Origin: Elmis aenea
Lineage: Eukaryota > Arthropoda > Insecta > Coleoptera > Elmidae
Direction of reading: 5' to 3'
Assembly (NCBI GenBank): GCA_947652605.1
Contig: OX393577.1
Span: 47,529,494-47,593,493 of the forward strand
DNA length: 64,000 nt
Positions within the stretch are counted from its first letter, which is position 1; the number at the start of each line of letters is the position of its first letter. The notes below the pieces were generated by a model. That model was not told the DNA's origin and ran no database searches. It saw only the letters and a program-made list of their open reading frames with translations. Positions 1 through 11,647 of this stretch are shown here, in pieces. The position numbers were made by a program, and so were the translations under genes.

Positions 1-19
1 AAATCAGATAGTTTGTTTT

Positions 20-1560
20 AATTTTTTGTAATGTAACCATTCCCTTTCACTGTTAAACCCGTAAATATACTTATTACCTACGTTATTTTGTCCCTCAGAA
101 TTAAAAATTCTGGTGAATGCGCTGGGTTAAAAATAAAGCTAATTGAAAAACAAATTATTTATTATTTCTGTTATTAGAGGACTTACAAAGAAGTTTTGTT
201 CACAAAAGTTGTTGGAATTCATTAGCTTTATGACATTTTTAAATGCACACAGTATTTAGTTTTCGAGAATGAATATGCAACTTTACTATTTCAAATGCAA
301 CACCTTGGATATTTTTACGTTTTCTTGTAGATAAATGAATTGCCATTAAAAATCATTAAGCTTGTTTTTGTCTAAAGTTAATATTTCTAGAATTAATATT
401 TTGGTGGATGCGTAGGGTTAAAAGTAAAACTAATTGTAAGGCAAATTATTTATTATCTCTGTTATTAGGGTAGTTTTCTTTCACAAAAATTGTTGGAATT
501 CGTGAGATACATAATCTAAATTTTGTTTTAAATATACCGAGTGTTTCATTTTCGAGAACTAATATGTTACTTTACTATTTCAAATAGAACACCCTGTACC
601 CTGTTTACCTATTTTTAGGTTTCTTGTAGATACATTATTTGATGATAAAAAAACATTTAGTATGTCCTATGTCTAAAGTTAATATTTCTCGAGACATAAT
701 GAACAGTTCGCATAGCATGTTCGTTTAGTAAATAAATACACATCTCGAGAGAAGGCAACGTTGTGCGCGTAATTACAGAAATATAAACATAAATTTAAAA
801 GAATATGATCCCGCTGAGATACCAACTAAAAATCCAAAACAAATCAATGAAGAATAAAAACCGTCCGTTTTTACACAGTTTCTATGACAAAGAATGTACC
901 ATCTCAACACGTCAAATTTTTCATTAGTTGTAAATCTGCCCATATTTATATGATAACTAATTTGCTACAAAGACTATCCAATTATATAACAGTACTATAA
1001 AATAGATTATAGCTCCTCTCAAACTAAAGAATAATTCATCTAATTTAAGCAAACCTGTATCTCCTATAATAAGCGAGATATCCATGCTGAATATGAATTT
1101 ATATCACAAATATCGTCGTAAAGTGTTATTGGCTGCCCATCAGGTGTAAATTATTAAATAAATTACATACTTCCTAAAAATTAATTTAAAAAAATAAATT
1201 ATTATAAGATAATAAAAAAAAATTATCGTTTGGTTTTCAAAGACACCGTAATCTGTAGAAAAGTTAAATGCAATTTATTCTATGAAGATTTAGCAAATGT
1301 ATAATTAGATTATGTAACTCATGATTTCCAACTACTTTTATGAAAGAAACCTTTTTTTGTAACTACCCTAATAACAGAGATAATAAATAATTTATTGGTT
1401 TTACAATTAGCTTAATTTTTGACCACGCATCCAACAGAGTTTCATTTATGATGAGCAGAAATACATATATTAACTGGTTTGACAATAGCAACATGTTATT
1501 GCACGACATATATTTGAGGGTTTGACAGTGAAAGGGTTTTAGAAAATAATTCTTTATCTT
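20..1560. repeat. Partly palindromic dispersed repeat at the left edge
   Basis: Bases about 20-185 recur in reverse complement at about 1355-1545. The blocks CCCTTTCACTG, GGATGCG-like, and the A/T-rich run ending in CTGTTATTAG are found in both arms in mirrored order. The interior (about 990-1090) is similar in reverse orientation to 23930-24030. This is the architecture of a foldback DNA element, but the left end may lie outside the window and I found no clean target duplication. No coding sequence is visible in it. Confidence 0.5.
112..700 (+). repeat. Two direct copies of a ~290-bp unit
   Basis: The segment starting at about 112 (GGTGAATGCG, then a TTATTTATTATT run, then GTTGGAATTC, then TTTCGAGAA, then CTAAAGTTAATATTTCT) is repeated in the same order from about 403. 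The offset is close to 291 bases. The second copy contains a CACCCTGTA end-like motif at about 592. This duplication lies inside the left arm of the larger palindromic repeat. Confidence 0.65.
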
Positions 1561-1848
1561 TAATTTCACTTTTTTGGGGGTGCAAGTTTCCCACAGCACC
1601 TTCCCCTTGATTGCGCCTGTGTTACTATTGTACATTATTTACATTAAGTAATATAACTGTATTTTCAATGAAAAACAAAAATTACACGACAATGAAAGGG
1701 TTTATACTTAAATCAATATTTGTTCATAATTAAAGTCGTTGCACAAGTAAGAGTGTCAGAATTTTTAGATTTGAAAGATGATCATAATAAAGTACTTCAT
1801 TAGGCTATGGAAAAAAAACAGAATACTTTGGCTATAAACTTGCTTTTA

Positions 1849-2626
1849 CATGGTAAGGTCCAAAAGTTTTCGGTCTAAACATGTTAAACAAGTCTGACAA
1901 GTCTAACTCCGTCAAACCCCTCTCCTGTGTTTTGTTGCGCTGCAGTTATAATTTTATTGCTCTACCATCAATAGCACTTCAGCTATCGTCCTAAATATGT
2001 CCTGTTAAAAAATATTTTGAATGTTCTAAAAAACAACGACGTGTTGAAGGAATGCTGAACTAAATTTTTAGCATTTGTAAGGGGAAAACAAGATTTGATT
2101 GACTCAACTGTGACGGGATATGAAACCATGATTCTGTACCTTGATCTCTTGTCTATCAACTTTTGGGATTCTCAAGGGAAATACTACAGTTACTGGTGAA
2201 TATTATGCGTACAGAAATTGAAGGATGTCAAAACAGAAAAACGTCGCGGAAACCTGTATCGGGGAGTGAGGTTGCTGCACGACAATGCGCCAGTGCACAC
2301 TGCAGTTGCTGTGAAAATCGTTATTCAGCAATGTGTTTCCAGGAATTAAATCACCTTACAGTCCCGATTTAGCCCTTAGTGAATATTTTTAATTTCTAAA
2401 TTGAAGTAGGACCTGCGTAGAAGAAAATTTATAAGTGATGAAGTCATTTCGCAAGTTTAAGACCATTTTAAGGACAAAAATTCAGAATATTTTTTATGTG
2501 GTATACAAAAGTTAGTTAGCCGTTCTAAAAATTGTATCGAAATAAACGGTGATTATATCGAAAATAAGATTTGATTCTATTACCTCTTTATTACCCTTAG
2601 GCCGGAAACTTTTGGACCTTACCACG
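1849..2626 (+). mobile_element. Internally deleted mariner element with terminal inverted repeats
   Basis: The ends form an inverted repeat of about 27 bases (TGGTAAGGTCCAAAAGTTT on the left, its complement on the right), with TA on both sides (1847-1848 and 2627-2628), the mariner target duplication. At about 780 bp it is much shorter than the usual 1.2-1.3 kb, so roughly the first half of the gene is missing. The interior codes on the plus strand for the C-terminal half of a mariner transposase, now broken. It cannot encode an active enzyme. Confidence 0.87.
2107..2574 (+). pseudogene. Mariner transposase, C-terminal half, broken
   Basis: Reading across frames gives the mariner landmarks in order: TVTGYE at 2107 (the family has an aspartate where this has tyrosine, so a catalytic residue is lost), a WDSQG-like block near 2160, a CQNRKTSRK-like block, HDNAPVHTA at 2278-2304 (second catalytic aspartate kept), SRFSP from the proline-rich DLAPSD region, then a C-terminal stretch ending in the IEINGDYIE signature near 2540-2565. 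There are several frameshifts and stops. A mariner transposase cuts and pastes its own element at TA sites through a DDD active site; this copy is dead by both mutation and deletion. Confidence 0.8.
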
Positions 2627-3431
2627 TACGTACATAAACTACCTTCATGGTCTATCGATATCTTATAGATTTTTATATTTTTCCGGAAATATTTATCTAG
2701 CTGTATGCGACTTACCTCTTTGTCTTTCTTTGTTTGCACCACTGCATTTATCGGAACGTTTGGTCACTTTAATTTAATCAGCGCCTGTAATCGGTTTATC
2801 AGTTTTGGCAACAGTTTAGACTTTTGCAAGATCGACGCTTTAGCTGAACAATTCTCGCCACTGTATTATCCCAAATGCACTAATTCTAATTGTCTACGTC
2901 TACCTTTATCAGTTTATCACTTCACAGGTCGCGTAAATGAATTAGAGGGGCTGGTCGTCTAGTGGGCAGACACTGTGCATACGTAATCAAAGGGTTTGTG
3001 TAAGCAGAGATTTAGAAGTTGCCCTGGTCGGGGCCACTATTGGACGATAAATTCTACTAATTAATTTTATTCCGGTAGCGTGTAAGCTGTATGTTAGTTA
3101 CGGACACAGCTGTAATAGATGCATACCTAACTAACGCGAGCTACTCCAGATTATGCTGAACTTATGCATACTGTTTTCTAGCCAAATGTTAATTAGTACT
3201 TAATTGGATCAGCAAACAAATGTGTGCATCAAGAAAGTGCTGGTTGTTAGTTCGCTTACTTTATTTGATGTCTGCGAGTTTTTTTGAAGGATGTCTCAAC
3301 ACAAAAAGCAAGTTGGTAACTAAAGAAAGTTACAACTCATCTCTTTTGTTTTTCTTTATAAGTTTTCTGTTGAATCTACTTCGAGATATAAACACGTAAT
3401 GTTTTATTATTGACAAGACCATCACTTAAAC

Positions 3432-3687
3432 CAGGGGTTCCCAAAGTGCGGCCCGCGGGCCAAATGCGGCCCGCGAACCCTAAAAATACGGCCCGCGCTA
3501 TGTCAGACCATCCGCCATCTTGAAATCATACCAGGTAATTTTCTTTTTACAAACGTACATATTTTGACATTTCGAGATTTTGTCGATTCTCCACGAATCA
3601 ATGTCTCAAAAACACTTTTTTTTTTGGCCCGCCAAATATTCGGAGTCTACAATTTGTCCCGCCTGGTGAAAACTTTGGGAACCCCTG
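3432..3687. mobile_element. hAT-type MITE with 8-bp target duplication
   Basis: The termini are CAGGGGTTCCCAAAGT and its complement, flanked by the perfect direct repeat ACTTAAAC at 3424-3431 and 3688-3695. An 8-bp duplication and a CAGNG start are the hallmarks of hAT transposition. The 256-bp interior is GC-rich near the left end (GCGGCCCGCGGGCC) and has no transposase, so it must have been moved by a related full element. The undamaged duplication argues for a relatively recent insertion. Confidence 0.92.
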
Positions 3688-3713
3688 ACTTAAACGATAC
3701 CATCTTAATTTAT

Positions 3714-3734
3714 GATATATATATATATATACAG
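3714..3734. repeat. (AT)n microsatellite
   Basis: A short run of alternating A and T immediately precedes ACAGCAGGG. Nothing else is visible in it. Confidence 0.8.
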
Positions 3735-3856
3735 CAGGGTCCTGCATTAGTGCGTCGGGCTTTCATAGCGCCCCGCCCGTAGGAGATAGAAAAAAAACTT
3801 AAATACAAAAAGTTATTGGTTTCAAAAGATCTACGTCTTAAAATTATTTTCAGCTA

Positions 3857-4480
3857 TACAGGGTGTCCCATTTTCGTGCCATAACAAAAACAAAGATTTT
3901 TTTAAATGGAACACCCTGTATATTTTTAGGTCTTCGGATGTCATTTTTTAACCTCTACATGAATGTCTTTTCGTTTTTAGATTTTGTGTCAGGGTTGCCA
4001 ACTTATTAATTTTTTTCCGAAAAATCTGACATTAGCAGGCCCAACTTTAAAAAATCGTAGCGACCTCGTTTCTTGAAGTTAAGAAATAAGTTTTATCAAT
4101 AATGTTAGTTCGGTTAGGGAGCAACATTTTAAAAATAAAAAATAAAAATTTATTGATACAGGGTGTTCACAAAAAATTTCCAAACTTTCCAAACTTCAAA
4201 GTGACATAACTTATTTTTTTCAAATGTAAACACCCTTGTTTTATTATGCTATTCGATAGCATTTTTTTTTCCCTTCAATTTTTATGGGGGGTGTCCTATG
4301 TCTAAACCCCGTAGTTGTTGAGATATTCAATACTTTTCAAAAAAGTAGCCATTTAATTGCATTTTTATGCACCGAAGTAGGCCGTGCATATGCAAAACAA
4401 GTGCCAAAATGTAACCAAGTGTCAACTTAACATTTGAATAAGTTTAGAATTTAAGCGGATATTAATTACGTAATAAAATT
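3857..4480. repeat. Mosaic of CAGGGTGT-ended repeat fragments
   Basis: Three terminal-type motifs occur here: ACAGGGTGTCCC at about 3857, its mirrored form AACACCCTGTA at 3908, and ACAGGGTGTTCAC at about 4160. The block from 4160 to 4340 (CTTATTTTTTTCAAATG, then GTGTCCTATGTCTAAA, then GAGATATTC) resembles 15060-15230 and parts of 240-700. These look like ends of mariner-like foldback elements, truncated against the Penelope-like element that follows. Confidence 0.5.
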
Positions 4481-4507
4481 AATTGTTTTTATTCAAAAGA
4501 TAAACTG

Positions 4508-5803
4508 TTGTTACTTTTCAAAAACTCTTTTGATTTTGCTAAATTTATTAATAATAAAAAATTACCAAACAACTATGTTCTAATCTCACTTGATGTTACA
4601 TCTTTATACACCAACTTACCTATCACCCTTGCTGAAAAAATAATTGACGAAAAATGGGAACAAATTGCCGAAACCACCAGCATACAAAAATCAAATTTCA
4701 TAAATATAACCAAACTAGTTTTGTCATCCACATATTTTCAATTTAAACAGGAATTTTATAAACAAATAAATGGATGTGCCATGGGGAACCCCTTATCAGG
4801 TGCCATTGCAGACCTGATTCTTGAACATGCAGAAAATCTTATAATAAATCAATTACATTTCGAACTACCATTTTATAAAAGATATGTTGATGATATAATA
4901 ACGGCAGTCCCATTACAACACACACAAACTATAGTAAATATTTTTAATGCTTTTCACCCACAACTACAGTTCACAATCGAAATTGAAAAAGACAATAAAA
5001 TAAACTTTTTAGATATGACTATAATACATTTAAAAACTAATCAATTAATTACAGAATGGTACACTAAACCTACTTTTTCTAACAGACTATTAAACTTTGA
5101 ATCTACCCAACCCCTGGCTCACAAAAAAACTGTCATATATAACTTAACAAAACGAGCAATTCACCTTTCACATTCCACAACCAGACACAACCAAATCAAA
5201 AAAATAAAACACATATTAGCACAAAACAGTTACCCAACAAAATTAACAAACAATATTATCAAACAACAAACAAACAATTTTTACAACAACTGCAATAATA
5301 ATAATGACAACAAAAAAAAACCGGAAACAGATCATTTTGTTCCATTACCATACATTGCCACCCTTTCGGAAAAATTAAATAACATAGTAAAGCCATATAA
5401 CTTAAAAATAGCACATAAAAATTCAAACAATTTGAGACAATTATTTACTAAACTGAAAGACCCAATAGAAGATAAAAAACAAACACATATTGTATATAAA
5501 ATACCATGTAAAAACTGTGAAGGTATATATATTGGACAAACTAAACAATATTTGGAAAAAAGAATTCAAGCACATAAATACACTAAAAATTGCAGTACAG
5601 CCTTAAATAAACATACGAAAACCTTAACACACACATTTGATTTTGACCAAACAGTAATTTTACAAAAAGAAACTAAAGAAAAACCAAGACAAATCATAGA
5701 AATGATCGAAATTCAACAACACACACATAGTATTAATGATAAAACAGATATCCAAAAACTAAGCTCTATATATAATAACTTAATCAAACCAAACCAAATT
5801 TAA
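4508..5803 (+). CDS. Penelope-like element RT with GIY-YIG endonuclease, N-terminus missing
   Basis: The frame encodes 431 residues. Reverse transcriptase motif A is at residues 24-38 (VLISLDVTSLYTN, catalytic Asp 29), motif B at 89-98 (GCAMGNPLSG), and motif C is YVDD at 126-129. A basic linker follows. A CKNC pair at 334-337 precedes the GIY-YIG nuclease start GIYIGQT at 339-345 with a downstream arginine and histidine (KRIQAHK). That order, RT then C-terminal GIY-YIG, is diagnostic of Penelope-like elements. The enzyme copies element RNA primed from a nuclease-cut chromosomal end in the nucleus. The N-terminal RT fingers are absent, and the reading frame opens at 4466 after a stop; the TTG at 4508 is not a convincing start. 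All visible catalytic residues are intact with no stop, so truncation rather than decay inactivates it. Confidence 0.92.
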   Translation: MLLFKNSFDFAKFINNKKLPNNYVLISLDVTSLYTNLPITLAEKIIDEKWEQIAETTSIQKSNFINITKLVLSSTYFQFKQEFYKQINGCAMGNPLSGAIADLILEHAENLIINQLHFELPFYKRYVDDIITAVPLQHTQTIVNIFNAFHPQLQFTIEIEKDNKINFLDMTIIHLKTNQLITEWYTKPTFSNRLLNFESTQPLAHKKTVIYNLTKRAIHLSHSTTRHNQIKKIKHILAQNSYPTKLTNNIIKQQTNNFYNNCNNNNDNKKKPETDHFVPLPYIATLSEKLNNIVKPYNLKIAHKNSNNLRQLFTKLKDPIEDKKQTHIVYKIPCKNCEGIYIGQTKQYLEKRIQAHKYTKNCSTALNKHTKTLTHTFDFDQTVILQKETKEKPRQIIEMIEIQQHTHSINDKTDIQKLSSIYNNLIKPNQI

Positions 5804-6235
5804 AATTTAACAAATCCAACCCTGTACAAATAATTATTGTCATGTCATTAGCGACCTCTACACAGAGAAATTTTTTAAAAACCACACACAATACATCCGG
5901 TCTCAGCTGGACCATGTTTTTAATATGTTAATTTGTGATCGTCTTTTAATCCTTTTTAATCTTTTTAATCTAATATAACAACATATATCAAATTACAAAA
6001 ACCTCAAAATTTCAACTTTGTACTTGTGCAAGGACTTACATATACAGGTAAAAAACAAATAACACAATATTATATGTAAATTTATATTAATATTTCAAAA
6101 AACTATTTGTAGCTTTGGAACTTAAATAAAGAATCACTTGAAAAAGATGCCATACCATAGCATCGAAACGTTGTGATAACATGCTAATAAGCTAGTATTT
6201 CAATTAAACCTTACAAACCCAATACCCATTATTTT
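5804..6235 (+). other. 3' untranslated tail of the Penelope-like element
   Basis: AT-rich sequence with no frame lies between the RT stop codon and the (AT)n tract. The only structured segment is the hairpin motif listed separately at 6136-6174. The right junction is probably at or just before the (AT)n run at 6239. Confidence 0.6.
6136..6174 (+). ncRNA. Hammerhead-like hairpin motif in Penelope 3' tail
   Basis: The segment has a CTTGAAAAA-like strand, a stem GATGC/GCATC closing a loop, and then CGAAACGT. This mirrors the hammerhead core layout of a CUGANGA strand, stem II, then GAAA. The first core strand departs from consensus, so self-cleavage is doubtful. Hammerhead motifs are known from Penelope-like elements in general; identification here is inference from the pattern and its recurrence at 45638-45674. 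Confidence 0.35.
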
Positions 6236-6238
6236 AAA

Positions 6239-6258
6239 TTATATATATATATATATAG
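6239..6258. repeat. (AT)n microsatellite
   Basis: Alternating A and T lie directly after the Penelope-like element's 3' end. Microsatellites are common at such junctions. Confidence 0.75.
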
Positions 6259-6950
6259 ATTGTTATAGAGGGTTGATTAAAGGAAACGAAACTGAGTTAT
6301 ATGGAGAAACTATTTTTCTTAAAACTTTTATATTACATATTTGTGGCAAACCTTTTTTGCTCGCAAATCAGAACTTCGAATATACTCAGTGTGACAATTT
6401 AGTTCCGGGACTACTCAAACATAAAAACTTCCCTACGTCTGACAAAAATTGTATTGAGCGAACCCTTCACAGAATTAGTTTCTTAATTATTACATATACG
6501 TCTCTTGTACAGTGATCAGAAAACTTTTAAAACTGCGTTTTTTAGAATATCTTTCAATTCACCAATATTCCAATATTTGTTAAAAAATCCAATTTTTGTC
6601 AAGTCACTCGAAAAAAAGAGACAACATTGGACAAACTCTTTGCTAAATCGAGTGCTAGTGAATCGTCGGAAAAGGGACAAAAAGAACAAAATTTGAGTTA
6701 TATGATGTTTTGATGGAAGTTAGAAGGTAACTCCCCTTTTAAACAATAATTCCGTAGGTACCTCCCCTTCAGCCTTTGCTATAATTGCTCCTCAGTAAGA
6801 TAAACGGTTTTAGCAGAATTTTTATTTTTTTATGTATCATTGTCGGGGTCTGGAACGGACTATCCCAAAATATTTGCCCGATTCAGTATACTTCTGTCTC
6901 TCAGAAACTGATTAATGACGAATATAGAGATTCTAGCGATTCTACACTGA

Positions 6951-7951
6951 CAGGGTGGGCAAATTTCGATGTTTTCATAGGGAATCTCGGTAACTATAAG
7001 AGGTATCAAAAAACGGACCGCGCATCCTCGATCTCTTTTTTCGAAAAAAAGTTAATGGTGAAAACTAAAATTGGTTATCGTCTTTTGTTTTCGAGTTATC
7101 GCCGATAACTCGATTTTTCGACTTTTCGTTTTATGACTATATTTCGCTTGTTTATGAAAATAAACAAAAATAATTTTGACGTTCTACAGGCACTTTTTTG
7201 ATAAGAATGCAGTGGCGTAGACAGTTTTTCAAAAAAAAAACCGAAATTCGAGTTGACATAAAGTTATATTTTTTTAAATAGAACCTATAGTTGGCTATGA
7301 TTTATTTAAATTCTTTATTTTATTGTCATTCCAAATACATAAGGGTTGATGCATTTATTTTCAATAGTCGCAAGTTACGAGGATTTTTAATTTTTTTTTT
7401 AAACAAAATTATAGTAGGCTGTAAAAACAAAAACAAAACAAGGTATAAAACCTTTTAAAACTCATTTGGTACAAGTTACGAAGGTTTTGTAATTTGTTGT
7501 TATGATAAACGTTACAAATATTTGAACATAAGATAAACTACATTAGGTACTGCAGATTCCGACTTTATCGTTGTTTCCTTATGTTTATATATTTATAATG
7601 TTTATCGCAACAACAAACTACAAAATCTTCGTAACTTGTACCAAATGAGTTTTAAAAGGTTTTACACCTTGTTGGGTTTTTGTTTTCACAGCCTACTATA
7701 TTTTGTTAAAAAAAAAAAAAACTAAAAATCTTTATAACTTGCGTAATATTGAAAATAAATGCATCAAACCTTATATATTTGGAATGAAAAAAAATAAGGA
7801 ATTTAAATAAGTCATAGCCAACTATGGGTTCCATTTAAAAAAATACAAAACTAATATTTTTGGAAACTGCACATTTTTGGTAATTTAACCGTTTCTCTAT
7901 CTTGACTAAAGCGAGATACCCATGTAATATCATCGAATTTCGACCACCCTG
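6951..7951. mobile_element. Foldback element, CAGGGTGGNC termini (family A)
   Basis: The left end begins CAGGGTGGGCAAATTTCGAT and the right end, reversed, begins CAGGGTGGTCGAAATTCGAT; TA follows the right end. The inside is a long imperfect palindrome centred near 7550: the GTTACGA, GTAGGCTG and AAAACTCATTTGGTACAAG blocks recur mirrored. Both arms carry the CATAGTTGGCT box (about 7285-7300 and 7808-7825). There is no coding sequence. The same terminal family occurs at 30845-31892 and 48100-48869. Confidence 0.7.
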
Positions 7952-7954
7952 TAT

Positions 7955-8240
7955 TGCCTTAGGAGCAAAAAAAAGTCACCGGTAAGAATTAAGAAGGTGT
8001 TGTACCACGGTTACGTTCTTGTTTGCCGAAAAGTACGACTTGAAAGCAAACATATGCGCTGGTACATTCGGGCAGCAAAAACCACGATGCATTTTTGCGA
8101 AATTTTGGCAAAAGTCGAAAAAATTTCTTAAGTTAATGATCCATGACTTCTGCATAAATTTTTCCATGCACCGTTTGTCCTTGGGTACAAATTGGTGATA
8201 AACTTTTGGCGTCGAGAAACGTCACCTGATTTTTATATTT
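7955..8240 (-). pseudogene. Mariner transposase fragment, minus strand
   Basis: Reading the minus strand across frames gives a block equivalent to VYHQFVPKDKR (family pattern HHEFVPxGQTVNGxFY), then GKIYAEVMDH, then NVPAHM where the family has the HDNAPAH catalytic aspartate motif, then FSANKNVTVVQHLL (family KNxTVLPHPPYSPDLAP). The aspartate of the catalytic motif is lost and at least two frame changes are needed. The order and spacing fit the central catalytic region of a mariner transposase, different from the copy at 2107-2574. No inverted repeats belonging to it were found. Confidence 0.6.
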
Positions 8241-8457
8241 TCCTCAAGCGATTTTCTTCCTGCTTTGAGCCCCTTGTGGTACTCGCATGTGGACGTTTTC
8301 AATAAATCTTTTCTAATAGACGTTTTAACTTTTTTGTTGCGGTCGGTGTTGTCCAATATAACGCAAAACTTAATCGTAGGCTGCTTCGCTGAACAACTAG
8401 CTACAGATAAATTTTTAACAGTTAATTCGTTTTTTTAATGTAATGATGATTTTCCCC

Positions 8458-8513
8458 GACCTTGGGGCCCCTTTAAGACCGGAGCCCCCTGACGCTCGCT
8501 ATACCCGCCATTG
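8458..8513. other. GC-rich block resembling a DNA-transposon end
   Basis: A 50-base GC-rich block (GGGGCCCC, GGAGCCCCCTGACG, then CGCCATTG) stands out from AT-rich surroundings. Its complement starts CAATGGCGGG, reminiscent of hAT ends such as CAGTGGCGGCG at 21631. I found no mate or target duplication. Confidence 0.25.
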
Positions 8514-8519
8514 TGTATT

Positions 8520-10680
8520 TATGTAAAAAAAAAGTTTAATTGAAAAGAAGAAGAAAACAATTATATTTTTGTTATTGACTTTTATTATGCACTACACGTT
8601 ATTATGACCCAACATGAGAATCAAATTACGTGAACTTCGAAAAGCTTCATCAATTAATTTTTACAGTTTAGCGTTAGCAGTGTAAAACGAAATACTTCTA
8701 CCAGTCATAGATATGCCTCTTGCGCTATAAAAATGCCCTTACGGTGATAGTAACAACCTCAAACCAATGTTTGTTAAAAATTATGTTTGGGTAATGAATC
8801 TTTCCAACTTTTGTTTCTTAAACAAAAGTTTGTATTATTATTGCTTAAGTTTTAAGCAATAGCGTTGGAACAAAAAGTATTTGCCAAAATGTTCTTGTGC
8901 AAGTTTGTTTTTAAGCAACAAAACTTTTGTAAAAGCATTTAAGTTTATCAACAAGTCACATTCATTTAATATAAAAATTCTGTTTCGAAACTTAAACTGT
9001 AATAATAAAAGCTGTTCTTATTATTAAAGTAGCTTTTTTTATATATTTACTTCAATCTTCTAGTTTGTAACACAAAGCTTGGTTTAAAAAGCATGCAGAA
9101 CATCAAAGCTATCGTCTTCTCTAGTTTTAATTGCATACTAGAATACATAGTGAAAAAAAGTACAATAAAAAGTAATTCAGCGACGTCTTGCAGTGCAGTG
9201 TTCGACTGTCGCTTAGGTAATCGTTTGTAGCTCGAAAATTTGAAATTTTCCGACTATGCATAGGTTACCGAAAAGGCGAATCCCCATCTTGAGTTATGCG
9301 AACCAATTAAAATCTCGCCTTACCATGGGGTCATAATTACGATGGTAAACCCAATGTTGTCTGTCAGAAGTTATTTCATAGGCAATATCTTAAACTTACC
9401 GTTTGTATTATCAGTCGGTGTTTCATACTATCAATTAAATTCGAATATGAGACTTTAACAATTGTTTATGACTGTCGGAAATCGCACAATAAGCGGATTT
9501 CTCCGTACACAGATAACATCACAGGCATCGAAGAGTTAGAGCTTTCGTTCGATTCTCATTTGGTTAACAAATATTACAGCAGCTACGTCTTGAAACAAGT
9601 TCAAAACTTCTCACGATGCTTACTTGTTTTAGAAAGCCGAAATTTTTGTACGTTATAATTTGTTATCGATCGATACAGTAGTCAAATGCAACGGGGGTTA
9701 TTATGTATAATTTATTTTAACGTGTATTAAACGTAATACATATAATCTGTGATTAAAATTTTGTTCTTTTACTCCTCAAAACCAATTTAAAATCTAAACG
9801 GGCGTTCAAAGGTTTATATGTGCTAAAATAAACATGGAATTTTCTGTTAAATGTTGCTGAACAAGCGTTTTGTATTCGATTCTTTGATGTCTTCACCGAA
9901 GAATCGTCAGACTCACGCTCAAAATATTCAATTAAGTTCTGTAACAAAGTACTCGTTCCGGACTATTTAAGTCGAAGGTCTTTAAAACGAAAAAAGTAAT
10001 GTTTTTGGTTCTAATCGATTGCATGTTCTAAACCGTTTTTTTTTTTTAATTTTCTGTATAGAAAACAACTTACACTGAACGATGTAATTTAATAATGTGA
10101 AAGCGTCTTTAGTTACGGCATAACTGAAGGGTCCGTAAAAAAGGAAGTTGAAATGGACCCAGGATGATGTATTATGGAAGGGCGGACTTAGTTATTTACA
10201 ACAAAAGATGGTCTCTCGGTTGTATATTTATTTTTACCATAATACGTCTTCTTACAACGCTAGATTTGATTTGTAACCGAATCGTAATCTTGCATTTGTA
10301 TTAGGTATACCCCTTAGGAGATTATAAATTTAGCTAAACATCGAATACATTTATGGAATTTTTAATTCTGATTGGTTAAAATACGTACTAAACCGTATCG
10401 TAAGCTTCCAAGTAGATTAAATGAAAGAAAAACCACTCTGTGCTAGTATATATCTCATAATACCTGGTGATTCAGAGTGACTGTTGCACCCCTATAACTT
10501 TGTTATATTAAGAAGAAATCCTAATAAACCTTATATTTTTGTAAATCCCAGAAATTGTTTTATCAAATGACGTTCAAATGTTTTTTCGTTGGAATATATC
10601 ACTGGTGACACTCAACTTTTATTTTTTAATTACATAGTATGCATTTTTTATTTTATTCTTCAAGCTTTCGCGGTCCATTT
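8520..10680. other. Unassigned AT-rich stretch
   Basis: I see no convincing coding region, terminal repeat or tandem array here. Short open frames are within chance expectation for this base composition. Confidence 0.5.
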
Positions 10681-10684
10681 TCAT

Positions 10685-10815
10685 GTTACAATCTTCGTTT
10701 CCGTGTTTGGAACCGGGTCTAGTCGTTTTGAAAAAGACCGAGACAATATGGTCGAAATGTTAACACATAAACAAAGAAGACGCGGTTCCAAACCAGGGAA
10801 CGAAGATTGTATACA
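10685..10815. mobile_element. Small hairpin MITE
   Basis: ACAATCTTCGTTTCCG at about 10688 with the following GTTTGGAACCGGGTCT is mirrored by GGTTCCAAACC and CGAAGATTGT at 10777-10811. The arms are about 33 bases around a ~57-base loop. An open frame across it is a by-product of the palindrome. Superfamily unknown; no clear target duplication was seen. Confidence 0.6.
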
Positions 10816-11645
10816 TTTTTAAATTATTTTGATAAAATATTTAATTTTAAATCCGATATGCATAGTAAAAAATTAACATAGAAAATTTGTGAAATAAATG
10901 TGTTTATTAGTTATTTCTTATTTATCCCAAAATCCTAGCAATTGTTGAATTTGATTACACAGAAGACGATCACTTTAGCAACTGACAGTTTATAACCTAA
11001 GGAATTTTGCTTATATGTATGTATTTTTTTTTAGCATGTAAGCATTAAATTGAAAAGGCGTTATATACAGAGGCCAACTATGTTTAAAGGCAGATGGTGG
11101 ATGAACACTATGAACATATTAAATACTAAAATTTGTTTATTATACCTGTAGATTACCGTTTATTTTTTGTTCTCGTTTTAACTAGACATTCCTTTTAGTA
11201 CATTTAATTCATTAGATCAGGTATATAGATCACTTGTTAAGATTTAATCGTGTTTTGTCTCTTCAAAATAAAATCGCTAAGAAATTGTGAGAAAATTATT
11301 AAATAATTTTTGTCAACAATTTGTTTTTGTCTGCTTATTTTTTTAATGCATGGTCGGATTTAGAATAAAATTCTCTATCAGAATGAATAAAAAAACTATA
11401 TTATTTTATTAAAAAAAAATTACCATCGTCAGTCTGAGAAAAAAAACATTTCAACGTCATTTAATAGAGAATTTTCTGCGATTTACAAATAGAAGGTTTA
11501 TAGGGGGTATTTATTCTCTTCCCATAACAAAGTTAAGGAGGTACGACTGTCAAACTAAATTACCCTGTATATTACTATTAGTTTTTAAATGAAATTTTGC
11601 TTTGTGGTGCTACATACTTAAATTAAAAACAAACGTCAAAATACG
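10816..11645. other. Unassigned AT-rich stretch
   Basis: No gene or clear repeat was recognised. A CCCTGTATATT motif at about 11568 resembles the right ends of CAGGGTG-type elements but no mate is visible. Confidence 0.45.
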
Positions 11646-11647
11646 TA

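Larger units (their letters stand above)
4500..6235 (+). mobile_element. Penelope-like retroelement, 5'-truncated
   Basis: The element consists of an RT plus GIY-YIG endonuclease frame followed by a ~430-bp 3' untranslated tail ending near an (AT)n tract. The 5' part of the gene is missing, as is usual when reverse transcription stops early. The left junction lies between the stop codon at 4463 and residue motif NSFDF. No LTRs or poly-A tail are seen. A hairpin motif near the 3' end (6136-6174) recurs in the second Penelope-like copy at 45638-45674. Confidence 0.85.

Noticed and set aside
6785..7108. 107-codon frame with N-terminal hydrophobic segment resembling a secreted protein
   Set aside because: It starts from a non-ATG codon and its second half runs into the foldback element's left arm.
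7207..8513. hAT element from CAGTGGCG at 7207 to CGCCATTG at 8513
   Set aside because: The ends only weakly match, flanks do not form an 8-bp duplication, and it would cut across the better-supported foldback at 6951-7951.
10589..10822. 77-codon open frame
   Set aside because: Half of it is a hairpin MITE (10685-10815); no protein motif.
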